Positions 1 through 10,978 of a stretch of 64,000 nucleotides of DNA are shown here, piece after piece (position 1 is the first letter of the stretch; every line of letters begins with the position of its first letter). The notes under the pieces are model-generated. The model was not told where the DNA came from, did no database searches, and worked only from the letters and a program-made list of their open reading frames with translations. This stretch comes from Aporrectodea caliginosa (taxonomy: Eukaryota > Annelida > Clitellata > Crassiclitellata > Lumbricidae): positions 310,501 to 374,500 of the forward strand of contig JACEVL010000208.1 of the NCBI GenBank assembly GCA_020284085.1, given 5' to 3'. The position numbers and the translations under genes are program-made.

Positions 1-334
1 GGGTATTATTAAGAGGAGTTAGTAATTATACGTAATGCTTTTTTGTAAGATTTGTAGTGTAGCTAGGTAAGATGGATAAGTCGCAGTCCAGATGAGATTA
101 CAATAGGTTAAATAAGGATAGATAAGAATTTAATATAAGTTCTTAAGTATTTGTGGAGGAAGTAGATATGAAATTCTTTTAATTATCTCAATGGTTTTCA
201 TGATTTTTTTCGATATAGCATTAATATAGGAGTTCCATTATAGATGTTGGTCAATGAGAACACCTAAGAATTTTGAGGTTTCAGCTTTAGAGATAATAAT
301 GTTATCAATGCTTAATTCTGTTTCAATTGTTGGG

Positions 335-372
<38 letters not shown>

Positions 373-1545
373 TGATTGGAGGATGATCAAAGGAAAATCA
401 AAGGATGATTTGGTTAGAGGATCTGAAAACTATAAAATCAGTTTTCGAAATATTTAAGGAAAGTTTATTAGCCTTAAATCAGTCCGCTGCCAGAATCAGT
501 TCTCGATTTTGCTAGTTTTATAAGTTGGTCATAAGAAGAATGTGATAGGAATGCATTGGAATCATCAGCAAATAGAATAAATCTCAGTAGGGAGGAGGAG
601 TTAGGGAGATCATTAATATATAAGAGAAAGAGAAGTGGACCCAATATGGATCCCTGCGGAACACCAAATATGATCTGTTGAAGATTAGAAAGACTACCAT
701 TGCAAAGAACACGCTGACTACGATCAGAAAGATAACTTTTAAACCAGTCAAGCGATTCTCCTCTAATACTATAATGTTGTAGTTCAGTAATAAGAATATT
801 ATGATCCACAGTGTCAAAGGCTTTGGCCAGGTCCAAGCATATGCCTATTGCGAATTCATTATCCATGGATTTCGAGATTCTACCATTTATATCTAGTAAT
901 GACATTGACGTCGAGTGACCCGGTTGGAAACCACGTTGAAGAGGGTATAAGAACTTCTTATCATTAATGTATAAGAAGAGCCTATCGTACATTATTCTTT
1001 CAAAAAGTTGGAAAAAATGGCAGAACTGAGATAGGTCTATAGTTTGATATTTCGTTTTTACTACCTTATTTGAAAGTGGGAACTACTTTGGCAGATTTAA
1101 CTTCCAGAGGAACTTCCCCATTTTCTAGTGAGCAATTGATAATATCTGATAATGGACTAGCGAGTATATCCATCAAAGAAGAGAAAATGTGCGGTGCCAA
1201 ATCATCCAGTTCTGCACTATAAGAAGGTTTGAGGGTTTTGTTAATGGTAAGAAGTTCACTGGGGGTAGTGGGAAGTACTACCAATGAGTTCAAGGAAGGA
1301 GGAGATAGGTAAGATTAAAACGATATCTCAGCACGTGGAATTTTCATCGATAGTGATTGAGCTAGCCCTGTGAAGAAAGAATTAAATTTATTGGCCATAT
1401 TAGTTGGGTCAGTAATGACTTGGTTATCTATCCTTATTTCTTTCATACGTTCGTCTGTATTCTTCGTCTTAATCATTTTTTTTATAATATCCCAGGTTTT
1501 TTAATGTCATTATTATATTTTAGAAATTTTAGAAATATTGCGCCA
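1..1545 (-). mobile_element. Non-LTR retrotransposon (LINE) fragment with reverse transcriptase
   Basis: On the minus strand the stretch 474-992 reads as the core of a LINE reverse transcriptase. It has an LAKAFDTVDH block, GVPQGSILGPLLFL and the catalytic FADD box. The part at 1066-1293 is the upstream linker and finger region, including SELDDLAPHI-like and ENGEVP-like blocks. Bases 1-470, read in broken frames, hold the C-terminal part (a FLGVLID-like block and a TYPSYLATLQ-like block). The frames are interrupted, so the copy is dead. It resembles the better preserved LINE at 48545-50690 in this window (same GFQ.GHS.SMSLL and CNGSLS.L blocks). The element probably runs off the left edge. 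The clade is within the CR1/Jockey-like group, but I did not assign it further. Confidence 0.85.
335..372. repeat. (AATC)n microsatellite
   Basis: About nine copies of aatc/tcaa lie inside the dead LINE. Confidence 0.9.
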
Positions 1546-1619
1546 CTCTTCTAACTAACGCCCCTGTAGTTAGCTATCTTATGCTAAACCCTATAATAAT
1601 TAGTAAGTTAAATTAACAA

Positions 1620-2640
1620 TTATTTATTTAGCGTTTGCAGTTCGCGCTAAGCCAGCGCACCGCATCGTCATCAGCAATGTGCAAAGCGGGCAGACCACCA
1701 GGAAAACCAGTTATTCTGCAGTCGTTAACGATGTGAGACATTGTCTGTACATTTCCGCAGACGCAGAGAGGGTTCGAGGCCTGCTTCCACCGGACTTGGT
1801 TTGCGCACAGCGGCCCTGACCAGTTCTGAATCGATTCAGCGTCGTCCAGAGTCGGCGAGGTAGGTTGTGGCCAGGAGGCCAGACAGATGGCACGGCAATG
1901 AGGGAATGGTTTACAACGTCAGCTGACAACCATTCTGCACTCCAAGCCGAAGTAGCTGTCATGTCCTCGGATGGCGGATCCAACCAAACGGGCCGTCTCG
2001 AGGGGAGACGCACAGCAGGATGAAATAGGATATCGTCGTGTAGTGGTAGGCTGTCTTTAGAGCGGACTTTGCTAAGTTGTTTTGCGTAGCCTCCAACCTT
2101 CTGAGGTGTGGAGGGGAGATGTTACTCAGGACCGGGAGCCACGGCAGCGGGGTGGGTCGGAGGGTGCCCGAGACAATACGCATCGACGCGTTCAGCTTCA
2201 CGTCCACCAGGTTAGTGTGGGCAGAACGAGCCCAGACTGGAGAACAATATTCCGCAGTTGAGAAACACAGGGCCAGGGCTGCGCTGCGAAGGGTCGAGGC
2301 CTGGGCTCCCCAGGCTGTGCCAGCGAGTTTGTTCAGCAGATTGTTTCTGGAGCCGACTTTGGCAGCTGTCTTCTTCAAGTGTTCGCGGTAAGTCAGGGAC
2401 CTGTCCAAGGTCACCCCGAGGTATACTGGGAACGGGTCGTGTCTGATGCGCTGCCCATTTAGGTGATAAGGGTCCTCATCCGTCGCACACGAAAATCGCT
2501 TTTCACGAGCGATCGGAATCGAAACCCAGGTGAGGAGGAATGCGTCCCAATTCAGTATTCGCGTAGATTTGCAGGCTCTCAGGCGAAGCCCAGTGAAGTG
2601 ACTTGAATGCAGCAAACAGATCTTAAACTCAGCACGAAGG
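1620..2640 (-). mobile_element. LINE reverse transcriptase C-terminal fragment
   Basis: Minus-strand translation gives the thumb and C-terminal region of a second LINE family. It shows a YLGVTLDRSLTYREH block, then the conserved region with EYCSPVWARSAHT. At 1650-1760, in a shifted frame, comes a terminal zinc-knuckle-like CVCGNVQTMSHIV block. Such a Cys-rich tail after the reverse transcriptase is common in several invertebrate LINE groups. At least one frameshift separates the 1959-2615 frame from the 1711-2013 frame. The catalytic domain is missing, so this is a 5'-truncated relic. Confidence 0.75.
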
Positions 2641-2644
2641 GGAC

Positions 2645-3345
2645 ATCACGGAGAAGCGGTGTGACATGGTCTTACTTCATCCTGTTGCAGATTAGCCTCG
2701 AAGCGACGTTGAGAACACACTACAGGCAATCCAGGAGACACTTGGATGCACCGATCAGGACGCTGTTGCAGCGATAACCTGACAGGTGACTAGGCCTATA
2801 GGTCGGCAACGGCCGCTCTCGCGACATCGAAGGACAAGGACTGGATGCAGCCAATCAGGAGGCGGAGCTGACGGAAGCAGCTGCCATCCCTATGACCCTC
2901 ATGGACAGGTCGTCGGACTCCAGAATGACGCCGAGATCGCAAACACTCAGCTGTCCAGTGTTGATTATAGACAGTTACTTTGAATAGGTCCACTGAAATT
3001 GGGATGTGACCTCAGATTCTTATTTACTGACTGATCGCGTAGTAAGTAGGGTAGTTTCAAGACTGAAAACTCGTACAGGTTATTTTAATGAATTAAAATC
3101 AAGATTATTCATCGTAATTAAAACACACTCCAATTAGTCCCAAACTACAAATTGCCAATAGGAATCTTCCTTACTACGAACTTGAGACGCATTGGAAACC
3201 CATAGAATAAGCAATTCATTACATGGCGACGTGCACACTTAGATTGCCTTTGCAACTCATATTCTTGCATTTATGCTGAGGTTTTTTTTTGTTTAATACA
3301 TTGGTGAAATCAAACCTTTTGTTGAATCTGTAGAAACAGTTGAAG
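2645..3345. other. No gene seen
   Basis: Between the LINE relic and the channel exon I see no conserved coding signal. Two overlapping antisense frames near 2786-2993 have no recognisable motif. The 3000-3345 part is AT-rich and is the likely 5' flank of the channel exon; no clear TATA box stands out. Confidence 0.5.
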
Positions 3346-3931
3346 ATGAGTCATCCATTCACTCTCGAGTACATGATGGAAGGCGAAACGTCGTCAAATC
3401 AAATCAGCGGAGATATTGAAAAAGGAAAAGGAAATCTGGAAAGGTCAGTAGCGCATAAAAGTCAGGTAAAGTCAAGACAAAGCAGAAGAATTTGTGAAAG
3501 TGAGTCGGTCACTGAGGAATGCCAGACCGATCAAGTTGAAGAAAATCCAGAACGCGACATGGAAATGAAAAGAGAGCAGATGAATATATCCATCACGGAT
3601 GAGGAAAGATTGAGCTACCTCAAGATCCTGAGAATGGCCTTGAGACGTCGGATGATAATCTTTGCAGAAGAAGTATCCATTGTGGGTTTGTCTTACTTGT
3701 TTAAGCCATCATCCTATAGAGTCGGCTCCATTATCCGGAAGGTTGTCTGGACAATGCTTCTCCTGTTCGGAACAGGTTTCATGGTTTTCCAGATTTGCAA
3801 TCGTATATCTTACTATCTGGCATATCCAACCACCGTCAACTATCGAGTGGCTTACAACCGGTCTCTGCGCTTTCCTACGGTAACCATCTGTCCAGTGTTT
3901 ATGATCAGCAAGAAAGCTGTCCTTTCTTTGG
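3346..3931 (+). CDS. DEG/ENaC (ASIC/degenerin-like) sodium channel, coding exon 1
   Basis: This exon encodes about 195 residues from the ATG at 3346; an in-frame TTG six bases upstream is not a likely eukaryotic start. Residues 1-100 are a charged, acidic/basic cytosolic tail. Residues 106-117 read FAEEVSIVGLSY, the position of the conserved N-terminal gating segment. Residues about 133-155 are a hydrophobic membrane segment (TM1). Residues 176-183 are FPTVTICP, the signature that follows TM1 in ASIC/ENaC channels. The frame ends at a GT donor (gtaact) after base 3931, leaving one base of a split Gly codon. The family forms trimeric amiloride-sensitive cation channels in the plasma membrane. 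The usual His-Gly pair before TM1 is Val-Gly here. The ligand and subtype cannot be told from this part. Confidence 0.85.
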
Positions 3932-4019
3932 GTAACTAAATCAATTCCGTTACAACGTAATAAGACCATTTTCATTACTCGTAATTTTTGGTGATTGTCT
4001 GATACTACTGAGTCTACTG

Positions 4020-4135
4020 TTAAAACTACTACCATTACCACTACTAACACACCATCACCATCACCACCACTGCTGCTGCTGCTGCTGCTGCTGCTATTAC
4101 TACTACTGCTACTGCTACTGCTACTACTACTACTG

Positions 4136-4214
<79 letters not shown>

Positions 4215-4229
4215 ACTACTACTATATAA

Positions 4230-4298
<69 letters not shown>

Positions 4299-4316
4299 CA
4301 TTAAATCAAATTATTT
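4020..4316. repeat. Compound triplet repeat (CTG)n-(ACT)n-(ATT)n in channel intron 1
   Basis: About nine CTG units are followed by roughly forty ACT/CTA units and then about twenty ATT units. Poly-Leu, poly-Val and poly-Ile frames across it are artefacts. Confidence 0.95.
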
Positions 4317-4346
4317 ATTTATTATTATTATAACAAAATGAGCAAT

Positions 4347-4990
4347 TTAGTATGGTAAGGTCGAGGAAAAACAGATGGCGTTCACGCGTTGGACAGCTAC
4401 CGAGAGTCTTTGGAATAGGCAGCTTGTTTCAAGGGTGTCATGTGTTGAATCCGTCAACCTTCGTCCGAGCTCCAACACAAAATTCAATCCTTCTGAGCTC
4501 CAAGCACCGATGGACTCCAGTGGTACCGCCACAAAAGCACGCGTTCGGGTGATTGTAGTGTATTTAGATCTTTTGGCGACGGCTGCCCGGTTTGCGGCCT
4601 CACCCGCTTCGGTTGATGGTGCTGCCAGATGCGACGTGTCCGAAACTGTCACATCCCAGGTGAGGCATTTTCAGCATGACCACGGGATGTCACGCCGTTC
4701 GGTCGTTTACCATATTTCCTGGTGAGGCCCAGCGGTTCCTTCTGAGAAGGGATGTTTGCTCTTCCGAACGATCGCCATATTATATCGTTCAGCATGTTGT
4801 GCCGTTGATGTCTGCCAGCGTCTTTTCTGCAGGCCAGACCGTGGAGTCCTCTGGCGTCGACTCTCGGACCACAGTTACATACATGAGGTTCGCAAAGTGT
4901 CGTTCAAAGTCGCATTTCAACCGCGATCCGTAGTACTTCGTCGGATAAGCGGAGTCCCAACAGTGTTAAGTTTAAAACTGAGAGTAACTT
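4347..4990 (-). mobile_element. Retroelement C-terminal domain fragment (GRHxRHNxLNDI...GKRPxG...WDVTVSDT type)
   Basis: On the minus strand, broken frames give a run of blocks in a fixed order: RVDARGLHGLACRK, GRHQRHNMLNDIIW, KEPLGLTRKYGKRP, WDVTVSDTSH, EAGEAANRAAVAKRSKY, VPLESIGAW, ELGRRLTDST and FQRLSVAVQRVNAICF. From memory, this order matches the C-terminal region found after the reverse transcriptase in many repeated invertebrate ORFs. The PD/N-G...WDVTV pattern looks like a PD-(D/E)XK-type nuclease fold, which is my inference. A frameshift lies between the RPNG and WDVTV blocks. It is a relic inside channel intron 1. Confidence 0.65.
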
Positions 4991-5800
4991 AACGTTAACT
5001 GAAAAGTTCTATTTCATTTAAATGAAACTAAAACTCAAACTGAAAGTTCTGCAAACTGTAGGTCTAGACTGAATAAATCAAAATAGAAATTTTTAAAGAT
5101 AGCTAAATTTTAATAAGCTGCGCCACTACTACTGGGATAATTCACAAATCCAAAATCCATGGCAAACATAGGCTATTAGTTGCTAGTCGCATTTTCATGT
5201 CCACATGTTTGTCGATATTGCACTTACTTATCACAAATTTGTATTAACGAAAATAACGCATGAATTTTCCTTAGTGTTTTTTCGTTGTAGTTATAGTTAT
5301 TTTCGTTGTAGTTAATGATATATTTTTCAGTAATAGTTATAGTTATCGTTAACAAAATCATTTTATTTTCGTTAACGAACATTTTCGTCACCGTTATCGT
5401 TAACGAGAATCACACTGACTAAAACTAAACTTCAAAGTTGAAAACTGAATTATTATTTTTCTGGTTGGCGCACAAACTGAATGGCGCACTTGTCTGCAAC
5501 GGTTAGCGGCGAGTGCTTCAAACTGCAGTTCAATAGCATGAAAGCATGAATTTAACAAGATATGTATGTTGCTCTTGCTAATGAAAATAAATGTCAGTAA
5601 TTAAAAAAATGACGTTTAATTGCTTCTGGTGAATGCTGATAAACTAAATTAAAACTGAAATGTTCTGAAAACTGAAACTAAAATGAAAAGATGTGAAAAC
5701 TATAACTAAAACTAAACTGGAAAGTTAAAACAAAACTAAAATTGAAACTGAAACTGAAACTGATAAGTAGACTGAAACTTAAATAACACTCAGTCCCAAT
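4960..5800. repeat. Degenerate AACTGAAA / GTTAACGAAAA repeat-rich region
   Basis: Short motifs recur: aactaaaactgaaa near 5010-5050 and 5640-5780, and taacgaaaataacg/gttatcgttaacga on both strands at 5245-5410. This looks like a decayed repeat or transposon interior. No transposase was recognised. Confidence 0.55.
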
Positions 5801-5941
5801 GCTGTAACCGGAGGCGTTTAGCAACCAATCTCCCGCGTGTGGTACCTGAGAGGCTAAGAGACGAGCCCGATATAGTGCATTGTTCGCCGACTCGTGCAGA
5901 GTTGTCAATGCTTAACATGTCCAGCGGCTATCCCATTCTTC

Positions 5942-6325
<384 letters not shown>

Positions 6326-6610
6326 TATTGTTAATAAAGGTGGCCTTATAATTATTATTATTATTGCAATTTATTATTGTAATTATTATTAATTAAATAA
6401 ATAATTAAATAACAGAAATTAAAATAAGCTACCTTTGATAATTATCAATTTCCTTTGATGCAGCGAGATCTGAAGCATTCGTCATTAGGCCTATGCTTAA
6501 ATTTATGATTATTTCCCATCATACTGTAAACATGATGAGATTAATCTTTCACTTCTGTCGTTGGTTTTAAAAGTTTCTGATGCGTTTAAAATTCTTCTGA
6601 AATATTTCAG

Positions 6611-6768
6611 GTCCGGCATTAGAAAACTTCTTTGCAATTCGTTACCCGCCCGTTTTGAATATCGAATTCGGTGAAGGCTACAATACGCTGAACCTCTCAC
6701 AGTTTAATTTCGACTGGGAAGCCTTTAACAATTATGTTAGTGTTAAAATGAAGGACATGATACTCGAG
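6611..6768 (+). CDS. DEG/ENaC channel, coding exon 2
   Basis: This exon lies between an acceptor (aatatttcag) and a donor (gtaagt). It is 158 bases long, and with the one base carried from exon 1 it makes exactly 53 codons. The translation begins GPALENFFAIRYPP and contains LNLSQFNFDWEAF, which fits the early extracellular region of DEG/ENaC channels. The phase match across a 2.7 kb intron supports the join. The exon ends in phase 0. No later exon (finger, palm, second membrane segment) was recognised in the next 30 kb on this strand. The gene may be truncated here, or its remaining exons may be too divergent or lie too far away to see. Confidence 0.75.
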
Positions 6769-6769
6769 G

Positions 6770-7812
6770 TAAGTCAATAGAACTCAAACCGCATAGTACC
6801 GAATGGTTCGAATCGTATTGTAATTATCAGTTTATGCTCGGACGCGTGAAATGTCAAAATTTATCTCATAGTACATTGCATAACGCAAACGAAGGTATAA
6901 TACTAGTAACTAGACGGTCACTTAACATTATATGACAAGAACAACTGCGTTTACTCTCACACTCAGCAACAGAAAACCATTAGTCTAGCTTCAATTTTGC
7001 TGTGGTCCGTCCATCCTCTTGTTACAAGCTGCCAAAGAACCTGCGACACGATTTTCTCAACCTCTCTTAGACTGATTTACCGCAATTGCTTGAAGACCAC
7101 TTTGTTAAATCGTGGTTACATTGCGTTAGGTCTGGAGCGCCTCTCACGAGTCTCTCTTGAAATGACAGTTAATAAATTTGCAACTACCAGTACATTGAGT
7201 ACATGTTGCTATCAGTCACGAAAGTGACAGAATTTGGTATCCGAGTAGCCTACGCCTGAAAGCAAGCATCAACTGCAACTCACCATTATCGCTCAATGTC
7301 GACCTGATAGCAACAGAGCAGAATAATTTGTTTAATGGGTTTATTCGTGGCTTTCTGCAGCGAGCACGAAAATATATTACCTGTTATAAATATGTTACTC
7401 TGGCAATGGATGCTTAGAACTATTTAACTGTTAAAGAACTTGTTGAAGTTTGATAATTACAAACTTAGAAAAACTGGAAACCGTAATGTTTAAGCCAAGA
7501 TGGTAAACGTTCATTGATTTGCGCGTGTTCAGCTCTTGATAAGGCAGACGTGCTAACATTTATATTAACATTTCGATTCAGACAGTTTTATTAAACGTGC
7601 GTGTGACGCTTTAACATATAATAAATCATGATATAGATAAATCGACACCGATAAAAATAAGTAGGCCTAAGTAACTGCATGCTTAGCCCAACCGAAGCAA
7701 CCGGCGTCGATAATACAAAATAATACCGCAGTACCGTTCTGCGTTTCTTACTCTTTCAAATGAGATGAAAAGCAACGTTTCTCTTCAACACTTCAATTCA
7801 ATATATATCGTC
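6770..7812. other. Channel intron or 3' flank; no gene seen
   Basis: This is unique AT-rich sequence after exon 2. An open frame at 6997-7227 has no recognised motif and no splice support. Confidence 0.4.
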
Positions 7813-8137
7813 AACATAAATCAACTATACACTTCACTCTCAATATACAGCTTTAGGCTATCTACTGTATTAAGACAACTGCATTATTCAAATCGACTGT
7901 AATCAGCAATTTCTAACCTTTCTCGCGCTATTAGCACGTGCTCAGCGCGCTATATGCAGTTGGTTCAATAATACGAGCGCGCAACATAAATCAACTATAC
8001 TTCTTCACTCTCAATTATACAGCTTTCGGTCTATCTACTGTATTAACAACCTGCATTATTCAAATCGACTGTAATCAGCAATTTCTAACCTCTCTTTGCC
8101 TCATTTAGCACGTGCTCAGCGCAAGCTATATTCAGTC
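7813..8137. repeat. Tandem duplication, two units of about 155-170 bp
   Basis: Unit 1 starts at aacataaatcaactatac (7813) and unit 2 at the same string (7983). Both contain atctactgtatta, attcaaatcgactgtaatca and agcacgtgctcagcgc in the same order, with small indels. Confidence 0.9.
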
Positions 8138-8365
8138 AATGTGGTTACATTGGGCGGCGCTGAGCGCCCGCTCAACTAGATCATGTTTATAAGTATATAA
8201 TTATATGAATTTCCAGGTGTATTGTCATGACACAACCCTAACACACTATAGGTCTTAAAAGAAAACGCTTTTTCACACTAAAACACTATACAACTGCTTA
8301 AACGCCGCCGTGGCCTCACGATAATTAGTGTGGCGAGATAAATTTAGATTTGTTTGTGTCCCAAG

Positions 8366-8515
8366 TCGGTTTAAGTCGACTTCTGTAGAAAACAACTTGA
8401 GGTTACTTTTCAGTACAAATTCGACTTGGGGTCAGTTGCGCTAAGCAGAAACGACTTGACTCGACTTGGGATGCCCAAGTCGACTGGGGTCGACTTATTG
8501 GGGTCGACTCCCCGG
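8366..8515. repeat. Cluster of GTCGACTT / CGACTTGGG motifs
   Basis: About seven copies of aagtcgactt, tcgacttggg or ggggtcgact sit within 150 bp, on both strands, just upstream of the polypyrimidine tract. Confidence 0.7.
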
Positions 8516-8606
8516 TCTAATCCTACGTCGCATTGTATCACGTTCCATCCTGTCCTCCACCTTTCTATCTTTTCCATCTCCGACGGAATTCCCCTTAGCA
8601 GATTCG

Positions 8607-9512
8607 CCGCCTCCTCCTCCTCCTACTTCTTCTCCTCGTCCTCCTCCCCTACTTCTCCTCCTCCTTCTCCTCCTCCTTCTCCTTCTCCTCCTCCTTCTCC
8701 TCCTCCTCCTTCTTCGCCTCCTTCTTCTGGCCTCCTCCTCCTCCTCCTCCTCCTACTCCTTCTCCTCGTCCTCCTACTTCTCCTCGTCCTTCTCCGCCTC
8801 CTCCTCCTTCTTTTTCTCCTCCTTTTCTCCTCCTTCTTCGCCTCCTCCTCCTCCTCCTACTCTCCTACTCCTTCCTCCTCCTCCTCCTCCTTCTCCGCCT
8901 CCTCCTTCTCCTTCTCCTCCTCCTTCTCCTCCTCCTCCTTCTTCGCCTCCTCCTCCTCCTCCTCCTACTTCTTCTCCTCGTCCTCCTACTTCTCCTCCTC
9001 CTTCTCCGCCTCCTCCTTTTCTCCACCTCCTCCTCCTTCTCCTCCTTCTCCTCCTCCTCCTCCTTCGCCTCCTCCTCCTCCTACTCCTTCTCCTCTCCTC
9101 CTACTTCTCCTCCTCCTTCTCCTCCTCCTTCTCCTCCTTCTCCTCCTTCTCCTCCTTCTCCTCCGCTTCTTCTCCTCCTCCTCTCCTTCCTCCTCCTTCT
9201 CGTAAATCTCCTCCTCCATCTTCTCCTCCTTCCTCCTCTCCTCCTTCTTCACCACCTCCTCCTCCTTCTCCTTCCTCCTCCCCTTCTCCTCCTCCTTCTT
9301 CTCATCCTTTTCCTTCTCCTCCTTCTCCGCCTCATCTCTCCTCTTTTCTCCGCCTCCTCCTCCTTCTCCGTCTCCTCCTCCTTCTCCTCCTCCTTCTTTC
9401 TCTCTCTTTCTCCTCCTCCTCCTTCTCCGCCTCCCTCCTTCTCCTTCTCCTCCTCCTTCTCCTCCTCCTCCTTCTCTCTTCTCCTCCTCCTTCTTCTCCG
9501 CCTTAGCAGACC
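8607..9512. repeat. Long (CTC/CTT)n polypyrimidine tract, about 900 bp
   Basis: The + strand is almost only C and T, built from ctc, ctt and cct triplets. Long Ser/Pro/Leu frames (+) and Arg/Glu frames (-) follow from the composition and are not genes. Mirror-symmetric purine/pyrimidine tracts of this size can form triplex (H-)DNA. Confidence 0.95.
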
Positions 9513-10094
9513 GACTACCCGCGGCTTTACAGCATCGAGGAAAGATGTGACGTCGATTCCCTCAGTTCCTTCGACTGTGTATCGCTTAGTAAATCCCTTA
9601 ATAGCATTCGCGGTCTCTCGAATCTCGAACTTCTTTTCATTGTTTTTGTTAAAAATACTCGAAATCTTCAACTTCAACGAGTCTAACTTTTCATTCGCGG
9701 ATTTCTTTTCTCGAGGAGCTACGTAATTAACCAACCAATCCGCAAAAGAATTAATTTTTAACCTTACCTCGTTCTTTACTTCAGTTAAAACATTATTAAA
9801 ACGAGATTTCCATGTATTAGATGGAGGTTTATACTTACCTGGAACAAGCGTTGGAACTTTGATGTCTGGAACTGGAGCGTCTAGTAGGTTGCTTTCATAT
9901 CCAGTCTTAACGCTTTGTGTAGGTTTAGACGATATGAATGCCATGAGATCCGCTTTTCGCAGTCTTGAATAACCCTTCATACCTTTCTCTTTAGCGATAC
10001 TTCGTAATTGTTTTACTGTATTCGTTTTGTATTCCATTTTATATACAGAAGATTTTTCTTTAAGTCCTTTCGTGAAATCAGAATTTGTATTCAT
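9249..10094 (-). pseudogene. Truncated ORF with SAP/Rho-like N-terminus, possibly from a Polinton-like or virus-derived element
   Basis: The minus-strand frame starts at ATG 10092-10094 and codes about 195 residues of ordinary protein before entering the polypyrimidine tract as Arg/Glu-only code. Residues about 27-52 (VKQLRSIAKEKGMKGYSRLR, then KADLMAFI) look like a small helical SAP/Rho-N type nucleic-acid-binding motif. A Lys-rich linker follows, then a block with FEIRETANAIKGF and a GIDVTSFLDAVKPRVV segment. From memory, similar N-terminal regions occur in ORFs that neighbour protein-primed type B DNA polymerases in invertebrate selfish elements (Polintons and relatives). No polymerase, integrase or capsid gene is seen here. 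The C-terminal part is replaced by the repeat. The family assignment is inference; the coding nature of 9500-10094 is well supported by its composition. Confidence 0.5.
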
Positions 10095-10133
10095 TTTTTA
10101 GAGTAGTATGCGTAATTTGTTTTTTCACATGAG

Positions 10134-10141
10134 CTTATATA
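10134..10141 (-). promoter_or_regulatory. Possible TATA box for the 9249-10094 ORF
   Basis: The minus strand reads TATATAAG about 40 bases before the ATG at 10094. This would imply a very short leader. It rests on sequence resemblance only. Confidence 0.3.
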
Positions 10142-10175
10142 GGCCTACGACAGAGATTCGCGGAATTATCCCAAC

Positions 10176-10240
10176 TATTACGCGATGACTCAACAGCGCG
10201 TGATCGTAAAATGCTTTGGGATATTACGCGATGACTCAAC
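10176..10240. repeat. Direct repeat tattacgcgatgactcaac, two copies
   Basis: Copies lie at 10176-10194 and 10222-10240. They are identical over 19 bases, 46 bp apart, and upstream of the SAP/Rho-like ORF on its strand. They could be binding sites or the edge of the element. Confidence 0.8.
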
Positions 10241-10259
10241 GACGAGGCGGTTGAGATTA

Positions 10260-10880
10260 TCCATACCGCGGGAAATTCCGGTAGTTTCAAGAAACGCCTA
10301 CGATTATTAAATAACTTTGGTTATTACGCAATACGTAAAAAATATAACCTAAGTTATGGGAGAATCACGTATATTTATGTAGCGCTTTTGTAATGGCCCA
10401 GCTAGCAACAACTTATACTACTAAAGTCAAACTTAAAAGGTCACGTAGTCCACGTTCATAGGTCGACTTGCCTGAACGCGAGATGAGGCTTCGATCGCAT
10501 GCAATTAAAATATGGACGAAATGACGAAATGACTCCAACACTCAGACGCAGACAATGAAGTCTAAACATAGAACGTGCAATGAGCAATATTCACAGATAC
10601 CTGTCTCTCTCTCTCTCTGTAGCTGTTCGTTCTGTTCAGTCGTTGGTGCCATTTCATCTGAATTAAAGGCCTAACTGTTAGAAACTGCTTATCCATCATT
10701 GGCTGCTTCTCTGTCTTGGCCGATTGATCTTTCGGATATTGATCTGATTAGAGGTTGGCTTTGGTGCGCAATCGATTCTTGCCTACTGGGCAATTCATCG
10801 CCGTAATAGAGGTTAGTTATCATTATATATAATGAAACTGACTATAGCAAAAACTTGTATGTGCAATACACATTTATGCA
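10260..10880. other. No gene seen
   Basis: Unique sequence with a short CT run at 10605-10617. No conserved frame. Confidence 0.4.
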
Positions 10881-10885
10881 TGCGT

Positions 10886-10896
10886 GTATATATATA

Positions 10897-10976
<80 letters not shown>
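10886..10976. repeat. (AT)n microsatellite
   Basis: About 45 AT units lead directly into a SINE head. Confidence 0.97.

Positions 10977-10977
<1 letters not shown>

Positions 10978-10978
<1 letters not shown>

Noticed and set aside
8426..9506. Long Ser/Pro/Leu-rich frames (259 and 346 residues)
   Set aside because: They are produced by the CTC/CTT tract: several frames on both strands are open together, with no other composition and no splice context.
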